A DNA stretch of 64,000 nt from Nostoc sp. ATCC 43529 (GTDB taxonomy: Bacteria > Cyanobacteriota > Cyanobacteriia > Cyanobacteriales > Nostocaceae), in assembly GCA_003326205.1 (NCBI GenBank), contig LWTK01000074.1:1-64000 (forward strand). Direction: 5' to 3'. The notes below the pieces were generated by a model, which ran no database searches, was not told the origin of the DNA, and worked only from the letters and a program-made list of their open reading frames with translations. The translations under genes and the position numbers were made by a program. Positions 50,451-59,706 of the stretch are shown piece after piece; the stretch's first letter is position 1, and each line of letters begins with the position of its first letter.

Positions 50451-51101
50451 CTATCGGCGACGTTCTTGGAGCTTACGATACACGGATTTTAAATCAACTT
50501 GATGATGAGCTAGGGCCACCAAAGTATGATATAGCAAATCAGCGACTTCACCAGCGATCGCCTCTGCCTCATCATCCTTAAAAGCCATTACCACCTCGGC
50601 ACTTTCTTCACCGATTTTCTTTAAAATTTTATTATCACCACCTGCTAATAACTTGCAGGTATAAGAACTTTCAATTGGATTGTCGCGGCGATCGCAAATT
50701 ACTTGAAATAATTGCGACAATGTATCTCCTGGTGGAGGAGCTATTTTTCCTTCTATTTGGTGAAAGCAACTTCTTTCTCCTGTGTGGCAAGCAATATCTC
50801 CTACTTGCTCCACACTAATGAGCAACGCATCACTATCACAGTCATAACGAATACTCTGCACTTTTTGGATGTGCCCAGAGGTCGCTCCCTTATGCCAGAA
50901 CTCTTGGCGAGAACGACTCCAAAACCAGGTTTCTTGTGTTTCTAAAGTCTTTTGTAACGACTCCTGATTCATCCACGCCATCATCAGGACAGTGCCATCC
51001 AAATAATCTTGGACAATTGCAGGCACCAGACCCCGTTCATCGTAGCGAATTTCCTCAACAGGAATGGCGTAATGTAGCGAATGCGAATCGTTAGAATACA
51101 T
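50451..51101 (-). CDS. hisIE: Bifunctional phosphoribosyl-AMP cyclohydrolase / phosphoribosyl-ATP pyrophosphatase
   Basis: A 216-residue fused HisI-HisE enzyme (steps 2 and 3 of histidine synthesis). HisI part 1-125: MAWMNQESLQKTLET, WSRSRQEFWHKGATSGH, the metal site DCDSD and CHTGERSCF. HisE part from about 135: CKLLAGGDNKILKKIGEESA, EVVMAFKDDEAEAIAGEVAD, LLYHTLVAL. It is convergent to the APH-like gene with 18 bases between them. It is a single gene here, not in a his operon. Confidence 0.95.
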   Translation of the reverse strand: MYSNDSHSLHYAIPVEEIRYDERGLVPAIVQDYLDGTVLMMAWMNQESLQKTLETQETWFWSRSRQEFWHKGATSGHIQKVQSIRYDCDSDALLISVEQVGDIACHTGERSCFHQIEGKIAPPPGDTLSQLFQVICDRRDNPIESSYTCKLLAGGDNKILKKIGEESAEVVMAFKDDEAEAIAGEVADLLYHTLVALAHHQVDLKSVYRKLQERRR

Positions 51102-51203
51102 ACCGACTAGTCTGCTCTAATGAAAATGATTCATGGATTCACGATACCATTCTAAATAGGGCAGGTGGTATGTTTTTTTAAATTCAGCTATCTTAATTTA
51201 GCT

Positions 51204-51392
51204 CTAAGCAACAGCATTTCGTTCCATAGCAGAGTGCATCTTCACAGCACTCAGAGCGACTCGATGAGCTTTAGAAGCTTCACCATACCAATGAATTGCC
51301 GAGTTAAAAGCTGCCCGATATAGATCCTGATATGCCTCAGATAATCGAGTCCGAATATCTAAAGGCAAGTCTTCATTAGACTTGTATAACAT
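51204..51392 (-). CDS. chaB: ChaB family protein
   Basis: A 62-residue protein. MLYKSNEDLPLDIRTRLSEA, YQDLYRAAFNSAIHWYGEAS and KAHRVALSAVKMHS fit ChaB, a small protein first linked to the ChaA antiporter in E. coli, but whose function is not settled. No chaA-like gene lies next to it. It is divergent from hemL. Confidence 0.75.
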   Translation of the reverse strand: MLYKSNEDLPLDIRTRLSEAYQDLYRAAFNSAIHWYGEASKAHRVALSAVKMHSAMERNAVA

Positions 51393-51498
51393 ATTGTTAT
51401 TTTCTTGGTTCCGCTAATTTTATACGATAGAAGTTCTAAGCAGCTTTTGACCCTATCCTAAGATAGAGCTTTTTATTGCCCACTGTTAGGAGAGAACC

Positions 51499-52797
51499 TT
51501 GGTAAATACTCCAATTAAAACAACAAAATCACAAGAAATCTTTGCCGCAGCTCAAAACCTGATGCCAGGAGGAGTCAGTTCTCCAGTTCGTGCTTTTAAA
51601 TCTGTAGGCGGACAGCCCATAGTTTTCGATCGCGTTAAAGATGCGTATATTTGGGATGTAGATGGCAACCAATACATAGACTATGTAGGCACCTGGGGCC
51701 CGGCTATTTGTGGTCATGCTCATCCGGAAGTTACCGCAGCGTTGCGTGAAGCCCTGGACAAAGGCACTAGTTTCGGTGCCCCTTCAGTACTAGAAAATGT
51801 GTTAGCAGAAATGGTTATCGATGCCGTTCCCAGCATCGAAATGGTCAGATTTGTGAACTCTGGAACTGAAGCCTGCATGGGAGTTTTGCGAGTGATGCGG
51901 GCTTTCACGAACCGAGAGAAAATTATCAAGTTTGAAGGCTGCTACCACGGACACGCAGATACATTTTTAGTTAAGGCGGGTTCTGGTGTGGCTACACTTG
52001 GTTTGCCAGACTCACCAGGCGTACCGAAATCGGCAACTAGCGGCACTCTCACAGCGCCTTACAACGACTTAGAAGCCGTCAAAGCCTTGTTTGAAGAAAA
52101 CAAAGATGAAATTGCTGGCGTAATTCTAGAACCAGTAGTCGGCAATGCTGGGTTTATTGCGCCTGACGCTGGTTTCCTGGAAGGACTACGGGAACTTACT
52201 CAGGAATATGGGGCGTTGTTGGTGTTTGATGAAGTGATGACGGGCTTCCGCATTGCTTACGGTGGCGCTCAAGAAAAGTTTGGCATCACTCCCGATTTAA
52301 CAACTTTGGGTAAGGTTATTGGCGGCGGTTTGCCAGTGGGAGCCTATGGCGGTCGTCGCGATATCATGTCATTGGTTGCCCCTGCCGGCCCTGTTTATCA
52401 AGCCGGGACTCTTTCAGGTAATCCCTTGGCCATGACTGCTGGTATTAAGACTTTGGAATTGCTGCAAAAGCCTGGTACTTACGAGTATCTTGACCGAATT
52501 ACTAAAAAGCTAGCAGATGGTTTGTTACAAGTAGCTAAAGAAACAGGTCATGCTGTTTGCGGCGGTCAAATCAGTGCTATGTTCGGCTTATTCTTTACCT
52601 CTGGCCCAGTTCACAACTACGAAGATGCGAAAAAATCTGATACAGCCAAATTCGGACGCTTCCATCGCGGTATGTTAGAGCGCGGTATTTACTTAGCACC
52701 TTCTCAATATGAGGCTGGATTTACCTCTTTGGCTCACACAGAGGAAGATATCGACCGGACTTTAGCAGCTGCAAGGGATGTGTTGTCTAATTTATAA
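51499..52797 (+). CDS. hemL: Glutamate-1-semialdehyde 2,1-aminomutase
   Basis: A 432-residue PLP enzyme making 5-aminolevulinate, the first committed precursor of haem and chlorophyll. LMPGGVSSPVRAF, YVGTWGPAICGHAHP, FEGCYHGHADTFLVKAGSG and the PLP Lys272 in TTLGKVIGGGLPVG are present. The start is TTG 51499, preceded by a Shine-Dalgarno AGGAGAG at about 51488-51494; no ATG gives the normal N-terminus. A strong hairpin follows (52901-52955). Confidence 0.95.
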   Translation: MVNTPIKTTKSQEIFAAAQNLMPGGVSSPVRAFKSVGGQPIVFDRVKDAYIWDVDGNQYIDYVGTWGPAICGHAHPEVTAALREALDKGTSFGAPSVLENVLAEMVIDAVPSIEMVRFVNSGTEACMGVLRVMRAFTNREKIIKFEGCYHGHADTFLVKAGSGVATLGLPDSPGVPKSATSGTLTAPYNDLEAVKALFEENKDEIAGVILEPVVGNAGFIAPDAGFLEGLRELTQEYGALLVFDEVMTGFRIAYGGAQEKFGITPDLTTLGKVIGGGLPVGAYGGRRDIMSLVAPAGPVYQAGTLSGNPLAMTAGIKTLELLQKPGTYEYLDRITKKLADGLLQVAKETGHAVCGGQISAMFGLFFTSGPVHNYEDAKKSDTAKFGRFHRGMLERGIYLAPSQYEAGFTSLAHTEEDIDRTLAAARDVLSNL

Positions 52798-52799
52798 AT

Positions 52800-52823
52800 A
52801 GAATTCAGAATTCAGAATTCAGA
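52800..52823. repeat. GAATTC dispersed repeat
   Basis: AGAATTCAGAATTCAGAATTC directly follows the hemL stop codon. The same 8-mer-based repeat is present at several gene ends in this window. Confidence 0.8.
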
Positions 52824-52900
52824 ATACTCTGCCCATAAAGATTATGAAGCTTTGGCGGAGTTTTCCCTACTCCGTTCCTGAGTTCTGAATTTTTCTTCAT

Positions 52901-52955
52901 AAAAAGGCGTCGTTCATCCCGTCTTTAAAAAGAATGGGATGATAGACGCCTTTTT
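52901..52955 (+). terminator. Rho-independent terminator after hemL
   Basis: The arms AAAAAGGCGTC...ATCCCGTCTT and AAGAATGGGAT...GACGCCTTTTT pair over about 20 bases, ending in a T run. It can work in both directions, between hemL and the convergent fasciclin gene. Confidence 0.85.
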
Positions 52956-53006
52956 AAGTCGCTAACTGTTGACAGCTAATAGTCAACAGTTATCAGTTAA
53001 TAAAAA

Positions 53007-53834
53007 CTACAAGTCAGGAGGTAAGATGACGTTATCGATCGCGTGAATTACACCATTACTAGCTGTGATGTCGGCCTGAGTGACTTTAGCATCATTGACA
53101 GTAACACCGTTAGCAGAATCGACTTTAACGTTGATAGCGCCACCTTCCAGGCTTTTAACTTCACCAGACTTCAAATCACTAGACAATACCTTTCCTGGCA
53201 CCACATGGTAAGTTAAGAGCTTGAGTAATACTTCTTTGTTCTCTGGCTTTAACAAATCTCGTACTGCGTCTGCTGGTAATTTAGCAAAGGCGGCATCTGT
53301 AGGCGCGAAAATAGTCAAATTATCTTTGCCTTGCAAAGCGTCAGTTAATCCTGCTGCTTTCAAAGCTTTGGTCAAGGTTGTAAAAGAGGCGTTTGATTCA
53401 GCCAAGGCTAACAAATTTTTGCCTTGAGTCTCGCTTGTCCCACCAGGTTGTGGAGTTGTAGGTGTGGTAGATGGTGTTTCTGTGGGTGCTGTGCTGGGTT
53501 CAGTTTCAGGGGTAGAAGGTGTGGTGCTACCACCACGGTTGTAGGGAGGCTCGTTGAAAATACTGGGTCTGGGATTCAGCGCCCCACCACCACTGCTCTG
53601 TGCTACTTGTTGACCTTTGGTATTGCCCTTTACTTCTGCAACAGTGTTAGCAGGGGTGTACTGAGCGTTTGCTTGAAGACCCTGACCTCGATTATAGGGC
53701 GCTTCGTTGAAAATACTGGGGTTAGGATTTAATACCTCTTTGGCATCAGATGGTAAAGTAATGAAAAGGCTGAAACTACTTAAGCCTGCTATGCCTGCCA
53801 ACGTGGTCAGCAATTTGCCGTAATTTGTCTTCAT
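53007..53834 (-). CDS. Secreted fasciclin-domain protein with N-terminal repeat motif
   Basis: A 275-residue protein with a signal peptide (to about residue 31, SDA), then two copies of a short motif: LNPNPSIFNEAPYNRGQG (about 35-52) and LNPRPSIFNEPPYNRGGS (about 86-103). A Pro/Thr/Ser/Glu-rich linker (104-138) follows. Residues about 142-275 are a FAS1 fasciclin domain (LLALAESNASFTTLTKALKA, LTIFAPTDAAFAKLP, LLTYHVVPGKVLSSD, NGVIHAIDNVILP). FAS1 domains mediate adhesion; the protein is probably at the outer surface. The PSIFNExPYNRG duplicate is not part of the family and has no known function. Confidence 0.9.
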   Translation of the reverse strand: MKTNYGKLLTTLAGIAGLSSFSLFITLPSDAKEVLNPNPSIFNEAPYNRGQGLQANAQYTPANTVAEVKGNTKGQQVAQSSGGGALNPRPSIFNEPPYNRGGSTTPSTPETEPSTAPTETPSTTPTTPQPGGTSETQGKNLLALAESNASFTTLTKALKAAGLTDALQGKDNLTIFAPTDAAFAKLPADAVRDLLKPENKEVLLKLLTYHVVPGKVLSSDLKSGEVKSLEGGAINVKVDSANGVTVNDAKVTQADITASNGVIHAIDNVILPPDL

Positions 53835-54594
53835 AAATTTTGTTTGTCTTTTTTGTTTGCGTGTTACATAAAGATTTATAACATTTTGCTATGCACAAAA
53901 TCTAACCCAAGAGGGAAGTAATATTTTTATTGCGAAATACTTCATGCTAGCAAGGTTAAATATCCAACTTTCCTTACTGAGGAGAAGTGTTAAATATACC
54001 TAATACATATCTAATTTAAATTCAGCAGGTTTTTTGTCTCAGGCTAAGAGGAGTTTAAAAGTTTCATTTGATGTGGTGTAGATTCTCTAAAAGTATGAAA
54101 ATCTGACATTTACGAGCGATCGCTCACGTTAACACCCCAAAACCTATCTACTAAAAAGCAAATTTCCATCCAATATTTTTTAGGTAGTTTACAGCCGATT
54201 AAAAAGTTAGAATCCATGAATCACAGGGGTGAATAAATCAGATAAAATTTAATCCTTGATTGAGTAAATCTTAAGTTGAAGTTTGTGCTGACTTTACTAT
54301 CGCGCACGACTATCTAAGATGTTACGTAGGATCTTTGAGCATGTTGTTCGTGAAAAATCACATCATATATATACCTAACACACCCTACATAAATTTTATT
54401 TTTAATTTATAAATGCATGATTTCTAAAATCTTTTTAACGAACCGCAAAGGACACAAAGAACGCCAAGTAAGAGAAAGAAATAGATAGATAAATAATCTT
54501 ATGGTAAGAAGGGAATAATGCTAATAAAATTTACTTAAACTAAAGATACAATTGTAAAGTTAAGAAGTAAACCAGTAAGTATAAGGTATAAAAT
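53835..54594. other. Long spacer without a gene
   Basis: 760 AT-rich bases. It has a HIP1 site near 54116, a CCGCAAAGGACACAAAGAAC segment (about 54439-54460) of the kind found inside the miniature elements, and otherwise nothing recognised. It probably carries promoters for both the fasciclin and GST genes. Confidence 0.5.
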
Positions 54595-55389
54595 ATGCTT
54601 GAATTATACCAATGGGAACTATCTCAATACTCAGAGAAAGTGCGGCTAATTTTAGATTTTAAAGGACTAGATTACCGCAAAATAGAGGTTACGCCTGGGA
54701 TTGGACAAGTAGAACTGTTCCGACTGACTGGTCAAAGACAAGTTCCAGTATTAAAGGATGGTAATAGATATATTGTAGATTCTACGGAGATTGCTAAGTA
54801 TTTAGACTTAGAATATCCCGATCGCCCATTAATACCACAAGATGCCAAAAGGCGAGGTTTAACTTTATTAATAGAAGAATGGGCAGATGAGTCCATCGGC
54901 ATCAAAGGTCGTAAAGCGCTGTTTGCCGCAGTCAGCCAAGATCAAAATTTCCGCAAATCTTTGTTACCCACTTCCACACCAGATATATTTAAAAGTCTAG
55001 TTGAAGGAGTACCCAGTGACTTGCTGACCCTGTTCGGTATTGGTGTAGGTTATAGTCCAGAGGTAATACAGTCAGCGATCGCATCCTTAAAACAAGACTT
55101 GGAAGCCTTAACATTATTACTGGCAGATAGTCCTTATTTAACAGGAGACGAGCCGACTTTAGCGGACTTAGCGGTGGCAGGTTTATCGATATTACTAAAA
55201 TTCCCCCCAGGCCCCTATTTAGATTTACCAGCATCTATCAGAGGAAAAGGACTGCCAATTTTAGCCGAAAATCCTGACTATGAGGCATTTTTTAGTTGGC
55301 GCGATCGCCTTTACGCCCAATTTCGCAAACCTTTAATTACTACCACTCCACCATCGGCAAGTGCGCCAACTTCGATTCAAATTGATTAG
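54595..55389 (+). CDS. Glutathione S-transferase family protein
   Basis: A 264-residue protein. The N-terminal thioredoxin-fold domain (MLELYQWELSQYSEKVRLIL, RQVPVLKDGNRYIVDSTEIA) with Ser/Tyr near residue 10-13 is followed by an all-helical GST C-terminal domain (LLADSPYLTGDEPTLADLAV). The Pro/Ala/Ser/Thr-rich tail is unusual. It is stand-alone, with a heptamer array between it and the HerA-like gene. Its physiological substrate is unknown. Confidence 0.85.
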   Translation: MLELYQWELSQYSEKVRLILDFKGLDYRKIEVTPGIGQVELFRLTGQRQVPVLKDGNRYIVDSTEIAKYLDLEYPDRPLIPQDAKRRGLTLLIEEWADESIGIKGRKALFAAVSQDQNFRKSLLPTSTPDIFKSLVEGVPSDLLTLFGIGVGYSPEVIQSAIASLKQDLEALTLLLADSPYLTGDEPTLADLAVAGLSILLKFPPGPYLDLPASIRGKGLPILAENPDYEAFFSWRDRLYAQFRKPLITTTPPSASAPTSIQID

Positions 55390-55436
55390 GGAATGGTGAT
55401 TGGGGACTGGGGACTGGGGCAGAGAAAAACTAATAA

Positions 55437-55521
55437 CCAATGACTAATGACTAATGACCAATGACTAATGACTAATGACCAATGACTAATGACTAATGAC
55501 TAATGACCAATGACTAATGAG
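55437..55521. repeat. Heptanucleotide array before the HerA-like gene
   Basis: Twelve or more copies of AATGACY (TAATGAC/CAATGAC) in tandem end at the first start codon of the HerA-like gene, giving a choice of ATGs in the same frame as 55510 or in others. Confidence 0.95.
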
Positions 55522-57252
55522 ATGAATTCGGGACAGCCATTAGGTTCGGTTATTCAAGGTTCTCTGACTGAAGGGTTAGAAGTGCGATTGCATCCTGACG
55601 TTTCTGTGGAAGACATGCGGGTAGGTAAATTCCTTGTTGTCCAAGGGATGCGATCGCGTTTTTTTTGTATGCTGACAGATGTGGCACTAGGAGCTGCTAA
55701 TGCCCGAATTATTGCTAATCCCCCTAGTTGGGAAGACACTTTTTTAAGAGATGTTTTAGCGGGAAGCGGTACATACGGAACTATCAACCTCGCGCCGATG
55801 TTGATGTTTACTCCCGAATCTCAAGAATCTTTTTCCTCTACAAATGGCAAATCGGCAAATCCTTTTTTACCATCGGTGACGGGTTTGGCTTCATTTGTGC
55901 CGCAAACCAGCACGACAATGGAATTATTGCCTGTTAAAACTATCCCCAGTCACTTTAGTCAAGTTTACGAAGCCAGCGTTGACGATTTTCGTCGGGTGTT
56001 TGGTTGGGAAGATGACCCCCAAAGGCGTAATTTCTCCATCGGCAAACCTTTGGATATGGATGTGCCGGTTTGCATCGATTTGAATCGCTTTGTAGAACGC
56101 AGTAATGGGGTTTTTGGAAAATCTGGTACTGGTAAATCTTTTTTGACGCGTTTACTTTTAGCTGGAGTCATCCGTAAAAGTGCGGCTGTGAATTTGATTT
56201 TTGATATGCACTCAGAGTATGGCTGGGAAGCTGTTGCAGAAGGTAAAAATGTCAATACTGTTAAAGGCTTAAAGCAATTATTTCCTAATAAAGTCGAAGT
56301 TTACACCCTCGACCCGGAATCGACAAAGCGCCGGGGTGTACGCGATGCTCAAGAACTTTATCTGAGTTACGAGCAAATTGAAGTTGAAGATATTAAGTTA
56401 TGCGGTAGAGATTTAGGACTTTCTGATGCAGCTTTGGATAACGCCAATATTTTGTATAGCGAATTTGGCAAGTCTTGGATTGTCCAGCTGTTAAATATGA
56501 GTAATGAAGAAATCGAAATGTTCTGCGATGAGAAGCGCGGACATAAAGGCTCGATTATGGCATTACAGCGCAAACTCTTGCGGATGGACAGTTTGAAGTA
56601 CATGCGAGCCGTTTGCCCGCAAAATTATATTAGTAAACTTGTTCAGTCACTGGAAGCCGGCAAGAATGTTGTGATAGAATTTGGTTCCCAGTCTAATATG
56701 CTCTCTTATATGTTGGTGACCAATATGATCACCAGACGTATCCACGAGCATTACGTTAAGAAGGCAGATAAATTTCTGCAAACCAAAAATCCGAGCGATC
56801 GCCCGACGCCATTGATGATTACCATTGAAGAAGCACACCGTTTCTTAGACCCGGCAGTGGTACAAAGCACTATCTTTGGAACTATTGCCAGGGAGTTGCG
56901 AAAATATTTCGTCACACTTTTGGTAGTAGATCAACGCCCGTCGGGGATAGATAATGAAGTTATGTCCCAAATTGGGACTCGCATTACCGCTCTGCTGAAC
57001 GATGAAAAAGACATTGATGCGATTTTTACGGGTGTATCTGGTGGTGGCGGACTGCGATCGGTATTGGCGAAGTTAGACTCTAAGCAACAAGCCTTGATTT
57101 TGGGTCACGCCGTTCCGATGCCAGTAGTAGTGCGTACCCGTCCTTATGACGCTGCTTTCTACGAAGAAATTGGGGACCCAGCCTGGGAAGAAAAACCTGA
57201 CGCAGAAGTATTCGCTGCTGCTGAACTAGCAAAGGCTGACTTGGGATTTTAA
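55510..57252 (+). CDS. HerA-like/DUF87 ATPase
   Basis: A 580-residue protein of the HerA/FtsK-type P-loop group. The first 150 residues form a HAS-barrel-like region (LGSVIQGSLTEGLEVRLHPD). Walker A GKSGTGKS is at 203-210, the acidic ITIEEAHRFLDP at about 437-448, and an arginine-finger-type segment VDQRPSGIDNEVMSQIGTRI further on. HerA family members couple with NurA nuclease in DNA end processing; no nurA is nearby here, so its role is open. The start may be ATG 55522 (MNSGQPLGSVIQG), because the ATG at 55510 belongs to the heptamer array. Confidence 0.88.
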   Translation: MTNEMNSGQPLGSVIQGSLTEGLEVRLHPDVSVEDMRVGKFLVVQGMRSRFFCMLTDVALGAANARIIANPPSWEDTFLRDVLAGSGTYGTINLAPMLMFTPESQESFSSTNGKSANPFLPSVTGLASFVPQTSTTMELLPVKTIPSHFSQVYEASVDDFRRVFGWEDDPQRRNFSIGKPLDMDVPVCIDLNRFVERSNGVFGKSGTGKSFLTRLLLAGVIRKSAAVNLIFDMHSEYGWEAVAEGKNVNTVKGLKQLFPNKVEVYTLDPESTKRRGVRDAQELYLSYEQIEVEDIKLCGRDLGLSDAALDNANILYSEFGKSWIVQLLNMSNEEIEMFCDEKRGHKGSIMALQRKLLRMDSLKYMRAVCPQNYISKLVQSLEAGKNVVIEFGSQSNMLSYMLVTNMITRRIHEHYVKKADKFLQTKNPSDRPTPLMITIEEAHRFLDPAVVQSTIFGTIARELRKYFVTLLVVDQRPSGIDNEVMSQIGTRITALLNDEKDIDAIFTGVSGGGGLRSVLAKLDSKQQALILGHAVPMPVVVRTRPYDAAFYEEIGDPAWEEKPDAEVFAAAELAKADLGF

Positions 57253-57966
57253 ACTATTGGGCATGGGGCATTGGAGTTAGGAGTTAGGAGTTAGGAGTTA
57301 GGAGTGCTGTTTAGCGGTAGCAGGGTGTTGAGCCAGTATTGAGTTAGGAATTAAGAATTATTCTCCTTGTGTGATGCCCCACACCCACTTGTCCGGAGCG
57401 TACCCTGCTCTTAAGGAACCTACGCGTAGCCTCTGATAGAGAAGGCGAAGGGATGCCCAATGCCCAATGCCCTAATTCGTGACATCCCTCCATTGATAGA
57501 GCAAATCAAGTTCGGTTATCCGGCTAATTTTTAGCAACAGAAGAGGGGTTTTTAGCGTCACTATAGATGTAGTAAGTAATTTCAAGGAAGTTTAAAATTT
57601 TTTGGCAAAGCTACAGTTTTAAATTATAATTACAAGCTTTATCTTAAGATACTTTACTATCCGCCCGATTTATCGTATTATAAAGCTAAGTAAAAGTCAT
57701 ATCCACTTCGGATTTTTCAGTTACAGTCAGTAACTGCTTGAGAGAAGAATTCTCAAAAACGACCCAGCGTGCTTATAAAAGATTCAAAAATTTAGGGAAG
57801 GTAGGGGGAACCTATCTGAGGGGCTTACCGTCTTAACAACGGCTTTATCAATCGATTTCATTGCTTTTGGTAGCTCCTAGTGTTCCGTGATATATGTACT
57901 ACCTTTCTCAATTAACTTTAGTAAGAAAAATTACATTTTGTTTACGGAGTAGAGGACAACGCACCA
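57253..57966. other. Spacer upstream of the sigma factor gene
   Basis: A short AGTTAGG heptamer repeat (57271-57303), a palindromic dispersed-repeat block (CCGGAGCG...AGGCGAAGG, about 57390-57450), and then AT-rich sequence. The last 250 bases probably contain the sigma gene promoter and a long 5' leader, as no gene is found. Confidence 0.5.
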
Positions 57967-58950
57967 ATGCCTACTGTCAATACCCAAACGGAAAACCTGA
58001 ACACCAAATTCACGGCTGATATGGTGCGAACCTATCTGCGGGAAATTGGTCGCGTACCACTGCTAACCCGCGAACAAGAAATTGTCTATGGGAAGCAGGT
58101 GCAACAAATGATGACGCTGATGGATGCCAAAGAAGCTTTGGCGAAGAAACTGCGTCGGGAACCAAGTTTATCAGAGTGGGCTGACCACGTTCGCCAATCA
58201 GAAACTGAGGTGAAACAAACAGTCGCCCAAGGTAAGCGTGCTAAGCAAAAAATGATTGAAGCGAATTTGCGCTTGGTGGTTGCGATCGCTAAGAAATACC
58301 AAAAGCGTAACATGGAGTTTCTGGATTTGATCCAGGAAGGAACACTAGGATTAGAACGGGGTGTAGAGAAATTCGACCCAACAAGGGGTTATAAGTTCTC
58401 AACCTACGCTTACTGGTGGATTCGCCAAGCGATTACGCGTGCGATCGCCCAACAAGGTCGTACTATTCGCTTACCGATTCACATTACCGAGAAACTCAAC
58501 AAAATCAAAAAAGTGCAGCGCGAGTTGGCTCAAACCTTGGGGCGATCGCCTACTCCAGCTGAAATTGCCAAAGAACTGGAACTAGAACCTGCTCAGATCC
58601 GCGAGTACCTGAATATGGCGCGTCAACCAGTGTCTTTGGATGTGCGAGTCGGCGACAACCAAGATACAGAGTTACAGGAAATGCTCGAAGATGACGGCCC
58701 GTCACCAGAGTATTACACCAACCAAGAGTTCCTACGCCAAGACTTGAACAACTTGCTAGCAGAACTAACTCCCCAACAGCGCGAAGTTTTAGCCTTACGC
58801 TTTGGTTTAGAGGATGGTAACGAAATGTCATTGGCGAAAGTCGGTGAGAGATTGAATCTCAGCCGGGAACGCGTCCGCCAATTAGAGCATCAAGCTTTGG
58901 CTCATTTGCGTCGCCGTCGTAGCAATGTCAAAGAATACATCGCTAGCTAA
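57967..58950 (+). CDS. sigB: Group 2 sigma-70 factor, SigB-like
   Basis: A 327-residue RNA polymerase sigma factor. Region 1.2 (ADMVRTYLREIGRVPLLTRE), region 2 (LRLVVAIAKKYQKRNMEFLD, LIQEGTLGLERGVEKFDPTR, GYKFSTYAYWWIRQAITRAI), region 3 (GRTIRLPIHITEKLNKIKKV) and region 4 (LTPQQREVLALRFGLEDGNE, MSLAKVGERLNLSRERVRQL) are all intact. It lacks the long 1.1 region of the principal factor, so it is group 2, expressed under stress or nitrogen/carbon change in related strains. The N-terminal MPTVNTQTENLNTKFT resembles Anabaena SigB, but the exact name within the SigB-E group is uncertain. A pair of terminator hairpins follows. Confidence 0.88.
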   Translation: MPTVNTQTENLNTKFTADMVRTYLREIGRVPLLTREQEIVYGKQVQQMMTLMDAKEALAKKLRREPSLSEWADHVRQSETEVKQTVAQGKRAKQKMIEANLRLVVAIAKKYQKRNMEFLDLIQEGTLGLERGVEKFDPTRGYKFSTYAYWWIRQAITRAIAQQGRTIRLPIHITEKLNKIKKVQRELAQTLGRSPTPAEIAKELELEPAQIREYLNMARQPVSLDVRVGDNQDTELQEMLEDDGPSPEYYTNQEFLRQDLNNLLAELTPQQREVLALRFGLEDGNEMSLAKVGERLNLSRERVRQLEHQALAHLRRRRSNVKEYIAS

Positions 58951-58958
58951 AACCACCA

Positions 58959-59027
58959 GACGCAAATTTTTGCGTCTCTACACCACCTTGGTGAAGCGCC
59001 TCCTGAATTCAGGGGGCGATTTTTTTG
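58959..59027 (+). terminator. Tandem terminators after the sigma gene
   Basis: Hairpin 1 is GACGCAAA-TT-TTTGCGTC (58959-58976); hairpin 2 is CGCC-TCCTGAATTCAGGG-GGCG followed by seven T (58997-59027). The second has the form of a classic intrinsic terminator. Confidence 0.8.
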
Positions 59028-59055
59028 TAGTTACTGCATTCAAACACATATAGAC

Positions 59056-59166
59056 AGGACTTACGCAAAAATTGCTAAAAAACCTGATTTATCGAACCAC
59101 CAAGACGCCTTCGCGAAGCGTCTCGAAGAGAAGAACGCCAAGAATTCGTAGGTGTGCGTAAGTCCT
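59056..59166. mobile_element. Miniature inverted-repeat element, family C (copy 3)
   Basis: 111 bp with ends AGGACTTACGCA / TGCGTAAGTCCT (12-bp perfect). The interior contains GACGCCTTCGCGAAGCGTCT, a hairpin found (with variation) again at 59240-59265. It follows the sigma-gene terminators by 29 bases. Confidence 0.8.
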
Positions 59167-59342
59167 AATAGAGCAATACGTTTGGTGTTAAGGAAAATTG
59201 TAGGTTGGGGAGCCACTGCGTTGGACGGGTTTCCCGGCTTGTTCGCGAAGCGTCTCGTAGAGAAGCAAGTGGCGTTTGAGGAACGAAACCCAACAAAGCA
59301 GGAGTTTAGTTTGTTAGTCTTAACCCAAGCGTATTGACATAT

Positions 59343-59367
59343 AGAGACGTTGCAATGCAACGTCTCT
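59343..59367. repeat. Dispersed 25-bp palindrome (copy 2)
   Basis: Perfect palindrome starting AGAGACGTTGC; one base from the copy at 34344-34368 and identical to that at 62132-62156. Confidence 0.9.
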
Positions 59368-59706
59368 TCAAAATCTAAGACCATTGCCATAGTTCTACGG
59401 AGATAGATCTGAGACAAAAGATCGCTAATTTTTCTTTGGTGAAAAATGTAAAAGGCTAGATGCCAAATTTAATTCAGAGTACTAGATTTGGAATTAACCT
59501 CACCCAATGGAATGAATCTGCTGGATGAATCATAAATAGTCTAAGTGATGGTAATCTAGGATTGTTAAGCTAAATTAAATAAAAACTTTAGTTTTTGAGA
59601 CTTTCGTTTTTCGGACAATAGAAATTAAGTCATTAGCGATCGAGACTTGATTATGAGCTAAGTAATTTCTAGGAAATTTAGTTAATTTTTTAACAGGAGA
59701 AGTAAG

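Noticed and set aside
57700..57966. Possible small RNA or riboswitch before the sigma gene
   Set aside because: There is a G-rich segment (GGTAGGGGGAACC) but no complete known fold or terminator; not supportable from the sequence alone.
59061..59417. 118-residue minus frame and 61-residue plus frame downstream of the sigma gene
   Set aside because: Both are mostly inside a miniature inverted-repeat element and neighbouring dispersed repeats.
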